Virus record (IMG/VR): IMGVR_UViG_3300042308_001511 | Span: 280,084-344,083 of that record | Origin: a virus | Strand: one strand, 5' to 3' | Length of the DNA: 64,000 nucleotides | Shown: one piece after another, positions 39,106 to 47,038 of the stretch | Numbering within the stretch: position 1 is the stretch's first letter | Layout of the letters: the number at the start of each line of letters is the position of its first letter | The notes under the pieces: model-generated | What the model was told of the DNA's origin: nothing | The model's input: only the letters and a program-made list of their open reading frames with translations | Database searches by the model: none | Translations under genes and position numbers: made by a program

Positions 39106-39582
39106 TTATATACCTATCTTTTCTAATTTCTTTTCTCTTACCTTGGCTGGGTCAGTTAGGTCGCAAAGCATCCTATAACTGGATCTTTTTAGAAAATTCG
39201 TCAGCAACGAACCTGTGAATAGTCCAATCATTGTTTCCCCGAACATCATTCCACCAAAGCCTGGTGCCCACGAGGAGACCGTGAAGTTGTCCTCGATTGA
39301 TAAAATATTATGTCTACATTCTTTATTATAGATTGCAAGTGAGTACACTCTGTCGTCAATAAACATCTTAAACCTGCCTGGATATTGTTCGTTTATTTCC
39401 TCAATCTTTACTCTTCCTGCTCTCAGTGAACGCCAGAGTCTCCACCTGTTGACCCAGTACTTTCGTTCACCGGTCGCCTCGTAGAAGATTGCCATTCCGA
39501 CACCGAGTGTTAGTATCATAAGTGCCGTCCATATGATGGACCTAGGTGGTTGTTTTTCTACTAATATGTGGTCACTTCTCAT
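39106..39582 (-). CDS. Membrane protein with C-tag, 158 aa
   Basis: TM segment at ~15-33 and a second hydrophobic region near residue ~118-135 (GGMMFGETMIGLFTGSLL). Cytosolic-looking YWVNRWRLWRSLRAGRVKIE and the end VREKKLEKIGI. The tag is kept at the end of the operon. Related in plan to 39794 and 43515. Confidence 0.7.
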   Translation of the reverse strand: MRSDHILVEKQPPRSIIWTALMILTLGVGMAIFYEATGERKYWVNRWRLWRSLRAGRVKIEEINEQYPGRFKMFIDDRVYSLAIYNKECRHNILSIEDNFTVSSWAPGFGGMMFGETMIGLFTGSLLTNFLKRSSYRMLCDLTDPAKVREKKLEKIGI

Positions 39583-39797
39583 TTCACATCATTTAGTAGT
39601 TCGTCGATGCGGTTATTTCTTCTCTCAGACTTTACCCTGGCCATCCTTTCTTCCGGAGTTTCCCCGTAATCTATGTTGTGGTAGTAGCTCAGGTAGTCCA
39701 GTGCGGACTGGTCGTCCACAAAGTTTTTGGTGTAGCCGTCGACGTTGATCTCATAACATTTTCCGTATTGGTCGCCATATGTCTTTATCTCTTTCAT
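39579..39797 (-). CDS. Small protein with tag-like end, 72 aa
   Basis: Start MKEIKTYGDQYGKCYEINVD at 39797 overlaps the previous stop. It ends SERRNNRIDELLNDVK, a longer x-LL tag. MKEIKTYG resembles a shortened N-tag but lacks ExF. Confidence 0.6.
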   Translation of the reverse strand: MKEIKTYGDQYGKCYEINVDGYTKNFVDDQSALDYLSYYHNIDYGETPEERMARVKSERRNNRIDELLNDVK

Positions 39798-40363
39798 ACT
39801 CCTATCTTTTTTAGTTTGTCTTCCCTCTCCTGCATCTTCGTCTTGAACCTCGGCAGGCGAAAGAAGTCCGTAGGTCCGAACCACCTCAGGTGAAGTTGTT
39901 GATCCTGGCCTTTAGCAATCAGTCTTCCGAACGCGTGGTGATGGTAGATGCCGTCTATCACCTCGATCTCGTGGCTTTCGTAGAGTATGTCTTTGGTGGT
40001 TTCAGTTGCGTCCCAGTCCTCCATAAATGTGATTACGATGAAGGAAATCAAGCCGATTACACCGACGACGATGCACGCTATGGTACCTGGTCCGACGACC
40101 TGTCTTTTCAGACAGAGGTTTGACTGGTTCATCTTGTCGGGGAATAGCGTCTGCTCCTTGTCGAATGTCTCTGTGCTACCATTGTATAGCTCGTAGTAGT
40201 ATTTGCCTCCGTCTTGGAAGATTGACTGTACGGATGAGAACACTGTCTCACGTTCAATCATATAAGCTGATATGAATAGTGTTATCGAGGCGACGAGTAG
40301 TAGAAATCTTTTCCAGTTCTCAATCACAATTCTTGGTATAAATAGTAGGAAGAATTTTATCAT
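39794..40363 (-). CDS. Two-TM membrane protein with C-tag, 189 aa
   Basis: TM at ~20-38 and ~98-118. An exposed loop with KYYYELYNGSTETFDKEQTL lies between them; the C-terminal part includes HHHAFGRLIAKGQDQQLHLR and ends QEREDKLKKIGV. It is a paralog of 43515-44123 in layout, with the first TM, a YELYN/YYVLNND loop, a second TM and a tag. Membrane with cytosolic C-terminus (inference). Confidence 0.7.
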   Translation of the reverse strand: MIKFFLLFIPRIVIENWKRFLLLVASITLFISAYMIERETVFSSVQSIFQDGGKYYYELYNGSTETFDKEQTLFPDKMNQSNLCLKRQVVGPGTIACIVVGVIGLISFIVITFMEDWDATETTKDILYESHEIEVIDGIYHHHAFGRLIAKGQDQQLHLRWFGPTDFFRLPRFKTKMQEREDKLKKIGV

Positions 40364-40380
40364 TTCTTTAAATTATTATT

Positions 40381-40683
40381 CTATTTTATCCCGAGGTCTT
40401 TAAGTTTCTTTTCTCTTACAAGTTCGGTCATATGTTTTTCTACGAAGTCTTTGAACTGGTGATGTTCGTAGTCCATACCAGAACCGTGATACTCAAGATA
40501 TGTCATAACGGCAGGTTTTGTAAGTTCTATAAGATCTTCCAAATCTTTCTGTTCATATTTGGATAATTTTTTGTATTTCTCGATACCGTCTATCTGGTAA
40601 ATCAGATCCTCTATGACTTTTCGGAGTGTGCCACCGGTCAGATTCATCAGTAAATCGTCGTATGTCGGTTTTTTTGATTCCAT
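40381..40683 (-). CDS. C-tag protein, 100 aa
   Basis: MESKKPTYDDLLMNLTGGTL, helical, EKYKKLSKYEQKDLEDLIEL and the end LVREKKLKDLGIK. It stands alone with a small upstream gap. Confidence 0.7.
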   Translation of the reverse strand: MESKKPTYDDLLMNLTGGTLRKVIEDLIYQIDGIEKYKKLSKYEQKDLEDLIELTKPAVMTYLEYHGSGMDYEHHQFKDFVEKHMTELVREKKLKDLGIK

Positions 40684-40691
40684 AGTTTCTG

Positions 40692-40937
40692 TTATATTCC
40701 TAAATCACCTAATTTCTTTTCTCGTTGTAGTGCGTCCCATTCGGACTTCGGCATCATATAGTCTTTGTGTATCTGTCTATACATTTTGTTTTCATCTATC
40801 AGTGTCACATATACACCTGATAGGTTAGATACGTTCTCGTATTCCTTTCCTAAAATTAGAGTTCCGTCTCTGGACATTCTTTCCATTTTAGGTTGCCAAT
40901 CTTTCGTAGGTTTGTAGAAGACGTATATCTCTTTCAT
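40692..40937 (-). CDS. CIS-like C-tag protein, 81 aa
   Basis: MKEIYVFYKPTKDWQPKMER, LILGKEYENVSNLSGVYVTL, and LQREKKLGDLGI. GKEYENV matches the CIS family, though the MKxxC Cys is absent. ATGA link upstream. Confidence 0.7.
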   Translation of the reverse strand: MKEIYVFYKPTKDWQPKMERMSRDGTLILGKEYENVSNLSGVYVTLIDENKMYRQIHKDYMMPKSEWDALQREKKLGDLGI

Positions 40938-41179
40938 ATTCCTAGCTCGTCTATTTTTTTGTTTCTTAGTTCTATCAGGTCATCGTCTGTTATTTTTAGA
41001 GTTACCTGCTTGTTGTCTATGCTTACATCACTTATGTGGTACTTTCCGACCTCAATGCCGTAGTACTTTCTGTACAGATCCATTATCAGTGTAGTACTGT
41101 CTTTTTCACGTATGAGGTCTAATGGATCTATTTCCTTCGAAGTTATGATCCGGTCATTGTTCTGTATTCGTATTAGCAT
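40934..41179 (-). CDS. C-tag protein, 81 aa
   Basis: MLIRIQNNDRIITSKEIDPL, strand-rich second half (YHISDVSIDNKQVTLKITDD) and the end LIELRNKKIDELGI. Its start overlaps the upstream stop. Confidence 0.7.
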   Translation of the reverse strand: MLIRIQNNDRIITSKEIDPLDLIREKDSTTLIMDLYRKYYGIEVGKYHISDVSIDNKQVTLKITDDDLIELRNKKIDELGI

Positions 41180-41469
41180 TAGATTATTTCCTTTATGTGT
41201 GTGTTGCTACAAGCGTGAGATTTTGCTCTGTAACTCGTCCAGACGAACTTACTACCTGTTCCCTTCTCCTTTGGCTTGATGAACTGGAAACGTATCTCCA
41301 CGGTCTTCATAGACGGTGTTTTCTCGTCGTCTGTCTCTACGATGTCGTTTGCGAAGATTGTACCGTTGTTTTTGAACCTATTGTCTTCTGCGAGCATTGA
41401 GAAGAATCTCATAAGGTCTTTCTGATCTGCGTTTTTGAATTTGTCCTCGTTGAAGCTTAATCTGTTCAT
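41179..41469 (-). CDS. Hypothetical protein, 96 aa
   Basis: MNRLSFNEDKFKNADQKDLM, helix then strands; IRFQFIKPKEKGTGSKFVWT and a Cys/His end (SHACSNTHIKEII). No tag. TATATTCG box 15 bases upstream. Confidence 0.65.
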   Translation of the reverse strand: MNRLSFNEDKFKNADQKDLMRFFSMLAEDNRFKNNGTIFANDIVETDDEKTPSMKTVEIRFQFIKPKEKGTGSKFVWTSYRAKSHACSNTHIKEII

Positions 41470-41484
41470 AGTCGTTCTTTTTTA

Positions 41485-41492
41485 CGAATATA
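41485..41492 (-). promoter_or_regulatory. TATATTCG box
   Basis: One mismatch to TAnnTTTG, 15 bases before ATG 41469. Confidence 0.4.
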
Positions 41493-41520
41493 GTTATTTA
41501 GATTTTTATTTCAAATAAAA

Positions 41521-41545
41521 AAAAAGCGAGCATTGCTCGCTTTTT
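41521..41545. terminator. Hairpin terminator
   Basis: GCGAGC att GCTCGC between A5 and T5 runs; immediately follows the stop of the minus methyltransferase at 41547. Confidence 0.8.
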
Positions 41546-41546
41546 A

Positions 41547-42200
41547 TTAAAATGGATTGTCAGATATGTTTATCATCCCAAATTCGTTCTGAAAATTATC
41601 TATTTCTGGATATCTTGAACCGTTCGCGTAATGATTGAAAATGTCCATAATTCTTCTTGGGTGTTCTTTTACGTGTTCCTCACCTTTTACAAAAACGGCT
41701 ACATAATCAAACCATATATCTTGCTCTTTTAGTGAAGTGAATTGTTCTAAGACTACACAATCGTGTCCATTTCTTTTCGCCCATTTTGATAGTGCTTGTG
41801 CACTATCTGGATAAAATCTCCAACAATCGACCGGCCAACGGTGAAAAGCACCATTTGATGGTGCGTTTAAATAAAAAAGACCACCTGGTTTAAGTACTCG
41901 CATAATCTCAAGAAAAGAAAGCCAAAAGAATTCGGAGTGTTCGAAACATGAAGAACTAATTATGTAGTCTACAGAGTTATCTTCTAATGGATAAACATAT
42001 GCATCTTCCAAAACAAGATCAACGTTGTTTCCTTTTTGAAAATCTAATCCAATATATTTAACATTTGATGGTACTATATTTCTCATTGAGAATTGTCCTC
42101 CTACTGCTTGTGATCCAATATCTACAATTGTTTTACCTTCTTCGTTCTTAACATAACTTATTATGAAACGGTGTGCATTTTTTACTGATGTATCGTGCAT
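41547..42200 (-). CDS. SAM-dependent methyltransferase, polysaccharide type
   Basis: 217 aa. Motif I is KTIVDIGSQAVGGQ (~23-36), with LEDAYVYPLEDNSVDYII and SSSCFEHSEFFWLSF in the class I order, then LKPGGLFYLNAP (motif post-II). FHRWPVDCWRFYPDS is a feature common in polysaccharide-cluster methyltransferases. No tags. With the neighbour it may modify glycans on the host surface or phage fibres. Confidence 0.8.
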   Translation of the reverse strand: MHDTSVKNAHRFIISYVKNEEGKTIVDIGSQAVGGQFSMRNIVPSNVKYIGLDFQKGNNVDLVLEDAYVYPLEDNSVDYIISSSCFEHSEFFWLSFLEIMRVLKPGGLFYLNAPSNGAFHRWPVDCWRFYPDSAQALSKWAKRNGHDCVVLEQFTSLKEQDIWFDYVAVFVKGEEHVKEHPRRIMDIFNHYANGSRYPEIDNFQNEFGMINISDNPF

Positions 42201-42206
42201 ATATTT

Positions 42207-42866
42207 TTATCTTTTTGTTATTATAACAATAGAGTTTAAAAAGTTTATAGATTCTATATCAGTTCTTATACCAGATGACTTAACATATGCTGTTTGTTCT
42301 AACATATCTTCTCTTCTTGCATGTATAGGTTCAAAATTATCACATAGACTTCCGTTGAAGTTAACATCATCTACTAAAATCTTAAAGTGTTCTATAGAAC
42401 TACCTTCTACACGAAGACCTCCTCCAAAATTTTGCCAGTATGCACAACATGAATCCTCTACTACGTATGTTCCACCATTTACCAAATATGGAAAAAGAAA
42501 ATTGAAAGATTTTAGTACATGTTGTTGTAAATGTGAACCGTCGTCAATTATAAGGTCGAACTGACCGTATTTCTCAACTACACTGCTAAGAAAATCATAA
42601 TCGTCTTGTGATCCAATCTCTATCTTTATCCTATCTTGTTCGTAGGTTTTGCAATGTGGATTTATATCAATTCCGACTACAGTGGAGTTAGGATAAAATT
42701 CTGACCAAGTTTTGACTGATGAACCTGCCAATACTCCTATCTCTAATATTTTTATTTGTTGATTTCTTTCAAATCTAAGGTATTTCTCATATTTATCACA
42801 ATAGTTGTGGATTTCAGAACTTTTATCTGTACCATTTTCTCTTGCGATTTCGTCTAATCTTTTCAT
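42207..42866 (-). CDS. SAM methyltransferase, sugar O-methyltransferase-like
   Basis: 219 aa. Opening LDEIARENGTDKSSEIHNYC resembles the start of macrolide and rhamnosyl O-methyltransferases. KILEIGVLAGSSVKTWSEFY is motif I; VVGIDINP and FDLIIDDGSHLQQH follow, with DDGSH as the usual metal/acid site. Substrate unknown but probably a sugar. It starts 7 bases from the previous methyltransferase's start region and likely shares its operon. Confidence 0.8.
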   Translation of the reverse strand: MKRLDEIARENGTDKSSEIHNYCDKYEKYLRFERNQQIKILEIGVLAGSSVKTWSEFYPNSTVVGIDINPHCKTYEQDRIKIEIGSQDDYDFLSSVVEKYGQFDLIIDDGSHLQQHVLKSFNFLFPYLVNGGTYVVEDSCCAYWQNFGGGLRVEGSSIEHFKILVDDVNFNGSLCDNFEPIHARREDMLEQTAYVKSSGIRTDIESINFLNSIVIITKR

Positions 42867-42912
42867 TAATTTTTTTTATTATTTTAGTGAAAAATAATAT
42901 AAATGTTTTTAA

Positions 42913-43515
42913 TCATAAAGGTTTGAATATACGTTCGAGATCGCTGTTATGTTTTTCTTTTTGTGTTTTTCCGTCGTCCATCAAATCATAGTATCTGATT
43001 CTTCCTACACAGTTCTTCTCTATGTGACATTTAGCTTCTACGATAGACACCGGATCCTGTATACGGTATTTGTGCCCCTCGAACTCGAAGTAGTTGTTAT
43101 GAGTGTTTCCTGTGTTTTCGAAGAAGTCTACCTTCCTTTTTATGGTAGATTTGAGACCGAAAAATCGTTTGATTGCACCTGATTTTACCTCCTCTTCGAA
43201 GTATATGTAACCTAATCGGTTTTCCATAGTAAGGTCACCGTCGTTGGGTGATCCGTAGAGTTGTCCTGAAGAATAACCACTATACCTGAACCTCGAGTCT
43301 ATAAGGATGTCGATGTCATTTATATCCCTTTCTATGAGACCATATAAGTTGAGTGCTAGCGATCCGGTGATGATATCATCCGGAAGTTCTTTCGCAATGA
43401 ACCTTAGCTCTGATGTGAACTTCGCAATCGCCTTATCACAGATTTCTATTTTTCTTTCACCGGAGACGATGTCTATCTTCATATCTCTCAGTTCTTGTTG
43501 CCATTGTCCTTCCAT
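42913..43515 (-). CDS. Nucleotidyltransferase-fold protein
   Basis: 200 aa. ITGSLALNLYGLIERDINDI-DILID gives the GS-x(n)-D-x-D signature of the polymerase-beta superfamily (GS at 51-52, D67 and D69). The second half, with KVDFFENTGNTHNNYFEFEG, looks substrate-binding. MEGQWQQELRDMKIDIVSGE contains RDMKIDI, a tag-like block at the N-terminus. Such folds include AbiEii-type toxins and tRNA-modifying enzymes, so toxin-like or resistance roles are open. The start overlaps the upstream stop (TGATG). Confidence 0.7.
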   Translation of the reverse strand: MEGQWQQELRDMKIDIVSGERKIEICDKAIAKFTSELRFIAKELPDDIITGSLALNLYGLIERDINDIDILIDSRFRYSGYSSGQLYGSPNDGDLTMENRLGYIYFEEEVKSGAIKRFFGLKSTIKRKVDFFENTGNTHNNYFEFEGHKYRIQDPVSIVEAKCHIEKNCVGRIRYYDLMDDGKTQKEKHNSDLERIFKPL

Positions 43516-44123
43516 CAGTTGATTCCTATTTCATCTAATTTTCTATCTCTTATCTCGTCTTTCTCGATACAGTCTTCGAGTTCCATAAACTCACTTATAC
43601 TCATACTCAGTCCGTACATCTCTTTCTTTGTCTTAGGTGAGTAAGACACCAACACCTTTTTGGTGTAAGCAGTATAGACGAAGTTGGTCGACCAGTTGTG
43701 TTGTTCTTTATTGGTGAGCTTTACGTCTTGAAGTATGGTTGCCTCAACTGCCTTCGGTATCTCCAAATCCTCCACGAAAAAACTTACGATAACGAACACT
43801 AATAGCGCTGAGGTCAGTCCAATAATTAAGATCTTACCCTCGCCGACCTCGGTCCTCTTTATGTAGTATCCGTCATCATCTTCAAACACCTCGAGCTTTT
43901 CTTCCGACTCTATCGTGTCGTTATTAAGTACGTAGTAGTGAGTGCCGTCCTTCGATTGGAAGTGTTTGTATATCTCACGGAATACTATAATATTGTCAAT
44001 CGTGAGTGACATAATGAAGAAGGTTAGTACTACGGGTAGCAGTATAGCTCTCGCTGGGTTTAACTTGATTATGTTTATTACGAGGTTTTTCCAGAACCTT
44101 CTTCTGTCTTGTTTGAACATCAT
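43515..44123 (-). CDS. Two-TM membrane protein with C-tag, 202 aa
   Basis: Basic N-terminus, TM segments at ~25-47 and ~98-118, a hydrophilic loop (GTHYYVLNNDTIESEEKLEV) between, and a C-terminal cytosolic domain ending IRDRKLDEIGIN. A paralog of 39794-40363. The TGATG overlap joins it to the nucleotidyltransferase gene. Confidence 0.7.
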   Translation of the reverse strand: MMFKQDRRRFWKNLVINIIKLNPARAILLPVVLTFFIMSLTIDNIIVFREIYKHFQSKDGTHYYVLNNDTIESEEKLEVFEDDDGYYIKRTEVGEGKILIIGLTSALLVFVIVSFFVEDLEIPKAVEATILQDVKLTNKEQHNWSTNFVYTAYTKKVLVSYSPKTKKEMYGLSMSISEFMELEDCIEKDEIRDRKLDEIGIN

Positions 44124-44458
44124 AGCTTAAGTGTTTTGTCTATTCTCCAGTTTCTAATATTTTCTCTTATCTCGATGAACTCGTCGAGATGATTTATTTG
44201 ACGTTCTTTGTATTCGGTAACCTTCTTTATGATGTAGTCAATCACAGTCTCGTCCTCGATCCTCTCGGATTCCTCCTTACCTGGGTAGCCGAACCAAAAC
44301 GCTGGTTCTTGTCCGAATCTTCGGTCTACACATATTTCTATGTCTTTGTTATTCCTGGCCTCAAGCCAATCAATGTTTTTCCAAACTACGGCCATCCGGC
44401 AGGTTATGCCGGTTGTACCGCCGTCTCGGTATCTGTTTATTTTCTGTATTACTAACAT
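44120..44458 (-). CDS. C-tag variant protein, 112 aa
   Basis: MLVIQKINRYRDGGTTGITC, CVDRRFGQEPAFWFGYPGKE, then a helix and the end RNWRIDKTLKL (no Gly). Start overlaps the next stop by ATGA. Confidence 0.65.
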   Translation of the reverse strand: MLVIQKINRYRDGGTTGITCRMAVVWKNIDWLEARNNKDIEICVDRRFGQEPAFWFGYPGKEESERIEDETVIDYIIKKVTEYKERQINHLDEFIEIRENIRNWRIDKTLKL

Positions 44459-44519
44459 AAAAATATTATTTTAATGCAACATCATGATATATACTACATA
44501 CTATTCGTGATTTTAGATA

Positions 44520-45266
44520 TCAGAATATTTTTTTTGCCACAAGTACCCTAACCGTCTTCATTTTGGTTGAGTTCATACGGTGGTAACCATCTATAGCTCT
44601 GTAACCATCACCACACGGAACTACGACACCCCTTATTCCTTTATATCTTTCGTCTGAGTAGTGTTCCGTATTCTTCTTTCGAACGTTCTTAAGATGTTGT
44701 ATGGCACCGAACTTTATTTTGTCCAGTTCGACAACGGTATCCTCGTAGGTGCAATCCAGTAGGTCCTGGTGAACTGAGCCATATTCTAATAACATAAGTG
44801 CCTCGACGATGTCCTCGACATTTTGTAACTGACATATTCGAACAATATCGTCTATGATAATCCTCGCAGTTTCTTCAACGATACAGACACCCTCGACCTC
44901 TTCACCGTAGTATCCGGCGGATACATCTATGTTCCACTTCTCTGGTGACCATATCTTATGTGAACGACAGATCCTTTCCGTTGCGTAATGTAGTATCTCC
45001 ATATCAGGAAGACCCAACAACTCGTTGATCCTCGATTCCCTTTTCTTCTGCTTGTCCATAGTACCGAAGGTCATCTCGATGATACGCTCAATCACACGTG
45101 TCATATTAACATTGCTAACTCTTTTATAATCCACCGTACCGCAGCGGCATATACCCTCGTCATCACAGCCAGACTCTTTACACGAGTAAGACCAACGTGT
45201 ATCGAGCGTGACACCCGTAAATTGGAAGTCGAAGTCTACCAGTTCAAATATGTATGGATCAATCAT
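44520..45266 (-). CDS. ParB/Srx-like domain protein with Cys-rich N-terminus and internal tag
   Basis: 248 aa. Cys29, 34, 40 and 42 (SCKESGCDDEGICRCG) form a possible zinc site. The tag KRESRINELLGL occurs at ~75-86. The C-terminal ~50 residues, GVVVPCGDGYRAIDGYHRMN and TVRVLVAKK, follow the ParB/sulfiredoxin-like pattern (IDGxHR). That domain can bind nucleotides or act as a nuclease. A DNA-linked role is inferred. Stop/start overlap with 45266 suggests coupling. Confidence 0.65.
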   Translation of the reverse strand: MIDPYIFELVDFDFQFTGVTLDTRWSYSCKESGCDDEGICRCGTVDYKRVSNVNMTRVIERIIEMTFGTMDKQKKRESRINELLGLPDMEILHYATERICRSHKIWSPEKWNIDVSAGYYGEEVEGVCIVEETARIIIDDIVRICQLQNVEDIVEALMLLEYGSVHQDLLDCTYEDTVVELDKIKFGAIQHLKNVRKKNTEHYSDERYKGIRGVVVPCGDGYRAIDGYHRMNSTKMKTVRVLVAKKIF

Positions 45267-45454
45267 CAGTCTAAGTCTATTCCGAGTTCTTCACTACAGA
45301 CATAGTCAAGTATTACTGCCATAGACATGATTTGTTCATACATATCCAGTCCGCCCATTTCAGTTTTTATATTTATTCCTAACATAAAAACTAAATAGTT
45401 TGCGTATACCTGTGCAATAGGTTTGATGATTTGGTTTTTTATAAATGATTTCAT
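45266..45454 (-). CDS. Small hydrophobic-start protein, 62 aa
   Basis: MKSFIKNQIIKPIAQVYANY, one helix of moderate hydrophobicity, then an acidic helical end CSEELGIDLD. The end contains ELGI but continues and lacks the Arg-x-x-Lys part, so I do not count it as a tag. Confidence 0.5.
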   Translation of the reverse strand: MKSFIKNQIIKPIAQVYANYLVFMLGINIKTEMGGLDMYEQIMSMAVILDYVCSEELGIDLD

Positions 45455-45492
45455 AATCTTTTTTTTTTTTACTAATGTAAGTAATATATTTC

Positions 45493-45921
45493 TTAGTCCA
45501 AAATTTGGTCTAATATTTGTTCCCTTCTCTCACCCTCGTCGTCGAAGTCTTCCTCGTCGAGTTCCCTTGCCAGGTTGTGCCAGTCCTCTTCGTTCTGTCT
45601 GCTTGCAAGAAGTCCTGCCAGTATACACGAGTTCAGATTCTTTGGTTCGAAACAATACTCGCTTGCGATTTCGAACGACTCTGTGAGACTAGGATCGTTT
45701 TCTGTTAGGTACTTCATCGCGTCGTAATGATAGATAAACTCTTCTTGTAAGATTGTAGTGTCCCATATTAACTCGTTCAGATCATCGAGTTCGTAGATGC
45801 TGTCGACACTTTCTATCTCCTCAATTATGGCGTCTATGTCGATGTCGTGATATTTCGGATTTTCGTCGTAGATTTCTCTGATCCTTTGTTTTAGTCTTCT
45901 GTTTGGTTCGAAGTCGTTCAT
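45493..45921 (-). CDS. Acidic helical C-tag variant, 142 aa
   Basis: MNDFEPNRRLKQRIREIYDE, acidic helices (DLNELIWDTTILQEEFIYHY), CILAGLLASRQNEEDWHNLA and the end RREQILDQILD. Overlaps the next gene. No known family. Confidence 0.65.
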   Translation of the reverse strand: MNDFEPNRRLKQRIREIYDENPKYHDIDIDAIIEEIESVDSIYELDDLNELIWDTTILQEEFIYHYDAMKYLTENDPSLTESFEIASEYCFEPKNLNSCILAGLLASRQNEEDWHNLARELDEEDFDDEGERREQILDQILD

Positions 45922-46163
45922 ATACCTATTTTGTTAAGTTGTTGTTCTCTCCATTCTTGGTCTGAGGTGAATTTGCTCATGTCGAAATATCTGAAATAAC
46001 CGTCGTCGCATTTCACCTTTACTTCATATAAAATGTTTTGTATGTTCGCTCCTCTAAATGAAACCGTGTTATTACGATATGTTAAAACATTGTAAAACCT
46101 GTCTTTTGTCAGTATAATCCTATCATCAGAGGACTTTATTGTATGTTTCGCACGTAGGTTCAT
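45918..46163 (-). CDS. CIS-like C-tag protein, 81 aa
   Basis: MNLRAKHTIKSSDDRIILTK, ILYEVKVKCDDGYFRYFDMS, and FTSDQEWREQQLNKIGI. KCDDGYFRYFD parallels KCEDGKFRKYD in 48972-49220. A TATATTTG box lies 13 bases upstream. Confidence 0.7.
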   Translation of the reverse strand: MNLRAKHTIKSSDDRIILTKDRFYNVLTYRNNTVSFRGANIQNILYEVKVKCDDGYFRYFDMSKFTSDQEWREQQLNKIGI

Positions 46164-46176
46164 CTTTTCTTTACTA

Positions 46177-46184
46177 CAAATATA
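46177..46184 (-). promoter_or_regulatory. TATATTTG box
   Basis: Perfect TAnnTTTG on the minus strand, 13 bases before ATG 46163. Confidence 0.5.
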
Positions 46185-46203
46185 GCCATTCCCTTTGTGG
46201 TTT

Positions 46204-46211
46204 TATATATA
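46204..46211 (+). promoter_or_regulatory. TATATA box before the lipoprotein gene
   Basis: TATATATA then gtat-ATG at 46216. This is the one TATATA-box gene here whose product is a lipoprotein rather than N-tagged. Confidence 0.4.
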
Positions 46212-46215
46212 GTAT

Positions 46216-46548
46216 ATGAGAAATTTTTTGATTTTGGTTTTACTATTGACGGGATGTGCTAGACATCACTCTACTAACTATACTGTTTCGGTAGGGGAAA
46301 AGTTTAGTATAGAACATAGGTCAAATCCGAGTACTGGATATCATTGGGTCGTAGATACGAAGGGTGTTTGTGATATAGACTCTGTCTTATACGTACAGGA
46401 TCCTGCACCGGAAGGTTATTGTGGTGTCGGTGGTGTCGAAACTCACCATTTCACAGCACTTCATCAGGGTATTGATACACTTACCTTTGTTTATATGAGA
46501 GGTGATGATGCCGCCGAGGCTAGGAGGTACACCGTTTGGGTTCGTTAG
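46216..46548 (+). CDS. Chagasin-like (I42) cysteine-protease-inhibitor lipoprotein
   Basis: 110 aa. Lipoprotein signal MRNFLILVLLLTGC (lipobox Cys14). VSVGEKFSIEHRSNPSTGYH-W then GYCGVGGVETHHFTALHQGI-DTLTFVY, with a final YTVWVR. These match the I42 loops NPTTGYxW, GxGG and F-x-A-x-x-x-G-x-x-x-L, and the RPxW loop is reduced. I42 proteins inhibit papain-family (C1) proteases. It would lie in the envelope, presumably blocking extracytoplasmic proteases or protecting fibres. Convergent with the minus gene ending at 46545. Confidence 0.8.
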   Translation: MRNFLILVLLLTGCARHHSTNYTVSVGEKFSIEHRSNPSTGYHWVVDTKGVCDIDSVLYVQDPAPEGYCGVGGVETHHFTALHQGIDTLTFVYMRGDDAAEARRYTVWVR

Positions 46549-46787
46549 ACTCCCAGTTCGGCTAGCTTCGCCTCACGTTCTATTTTAGTATTGAGTTCGA
46601 TGTCCATAAATATTCTTTCCCAGTATACGTGACCTTCGTTTGTCATTGTCCAATTCAGTGTGCTACTTATGAAAATACGGAACGTGTCGAACTCGTGCTC
46701 CCTCCAAATCAAATTAGAAGTATGGTTACCGATCCATTTTTCTCGTATGTCTTCGGGCATCGCGTCTATGTAGTGTCCGCCATTCAT
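46545..46787 (-). CDS. C-tag protein, 80 aa
   Basis: MNGGHYIDAMPEDIREKWIG, FRIFISSTLNWTMTNEGHVY, ELNTKIEREAKLAELGV. A paralog of 35440-35733 (same Trp positions and YWExxxF). The tag ends Val and no gene follows it. Confidence 0.7.
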   Translation of the reverse strand: MNGGHYIDAMPEDIREKWIGNHTSNLIWREHEFDTFRIFISSTLNWTMTNEGHVYWERIFMDIELNTKIEREAKLAELGV

Positions 46788-47038
46788 ATACCCAGTTCGT
46801 TTAGTTTCTTATCTCTGTTTGGCCAAACATTCAACTTATCACATAAGTCGTGGAGTTCTTTAATATCTTCATCACTTACTATCCAACCAGCACCAGACGC
46901 CTTCAAACCATGTTTATAAAGAACAACATCTGGAGTATCCCCGTGTAGACCTGGATAACTTACGTCATAGTCTGTATGTTGTCTATCTCTAACAGCTGCA
47001 CATCCAATTCGTATATCGAGAAAATATCTATCTTTCAT
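46784..47038 (-). CDS. C-tag protein, 84 aa
   Basis: MKDRYFLDIRIGCAAVRDRQ, YPGLHGDTPDVVLYKHGLKA, SDEDIKELHDLCDKLNVWPN and the end RDKKLNELGI. Two Cys. Different from the barrel families: mixed alpha/beta. Confidence 0.7.
   Translation of the reverse strand: MKDRYFLDIRIGCAAVRDRQHTDYDVSYPGLHGDTPDVVLYKHGLKASGAGWIVSDEDIKELHDLCDKLNVWPNRDKKLNELGI

Noticed and set aside
45266-45454. ELGIDLD ending as a tag
   Set aside because: It lacks the Arg-x-x-Lys part and continues past Ile.
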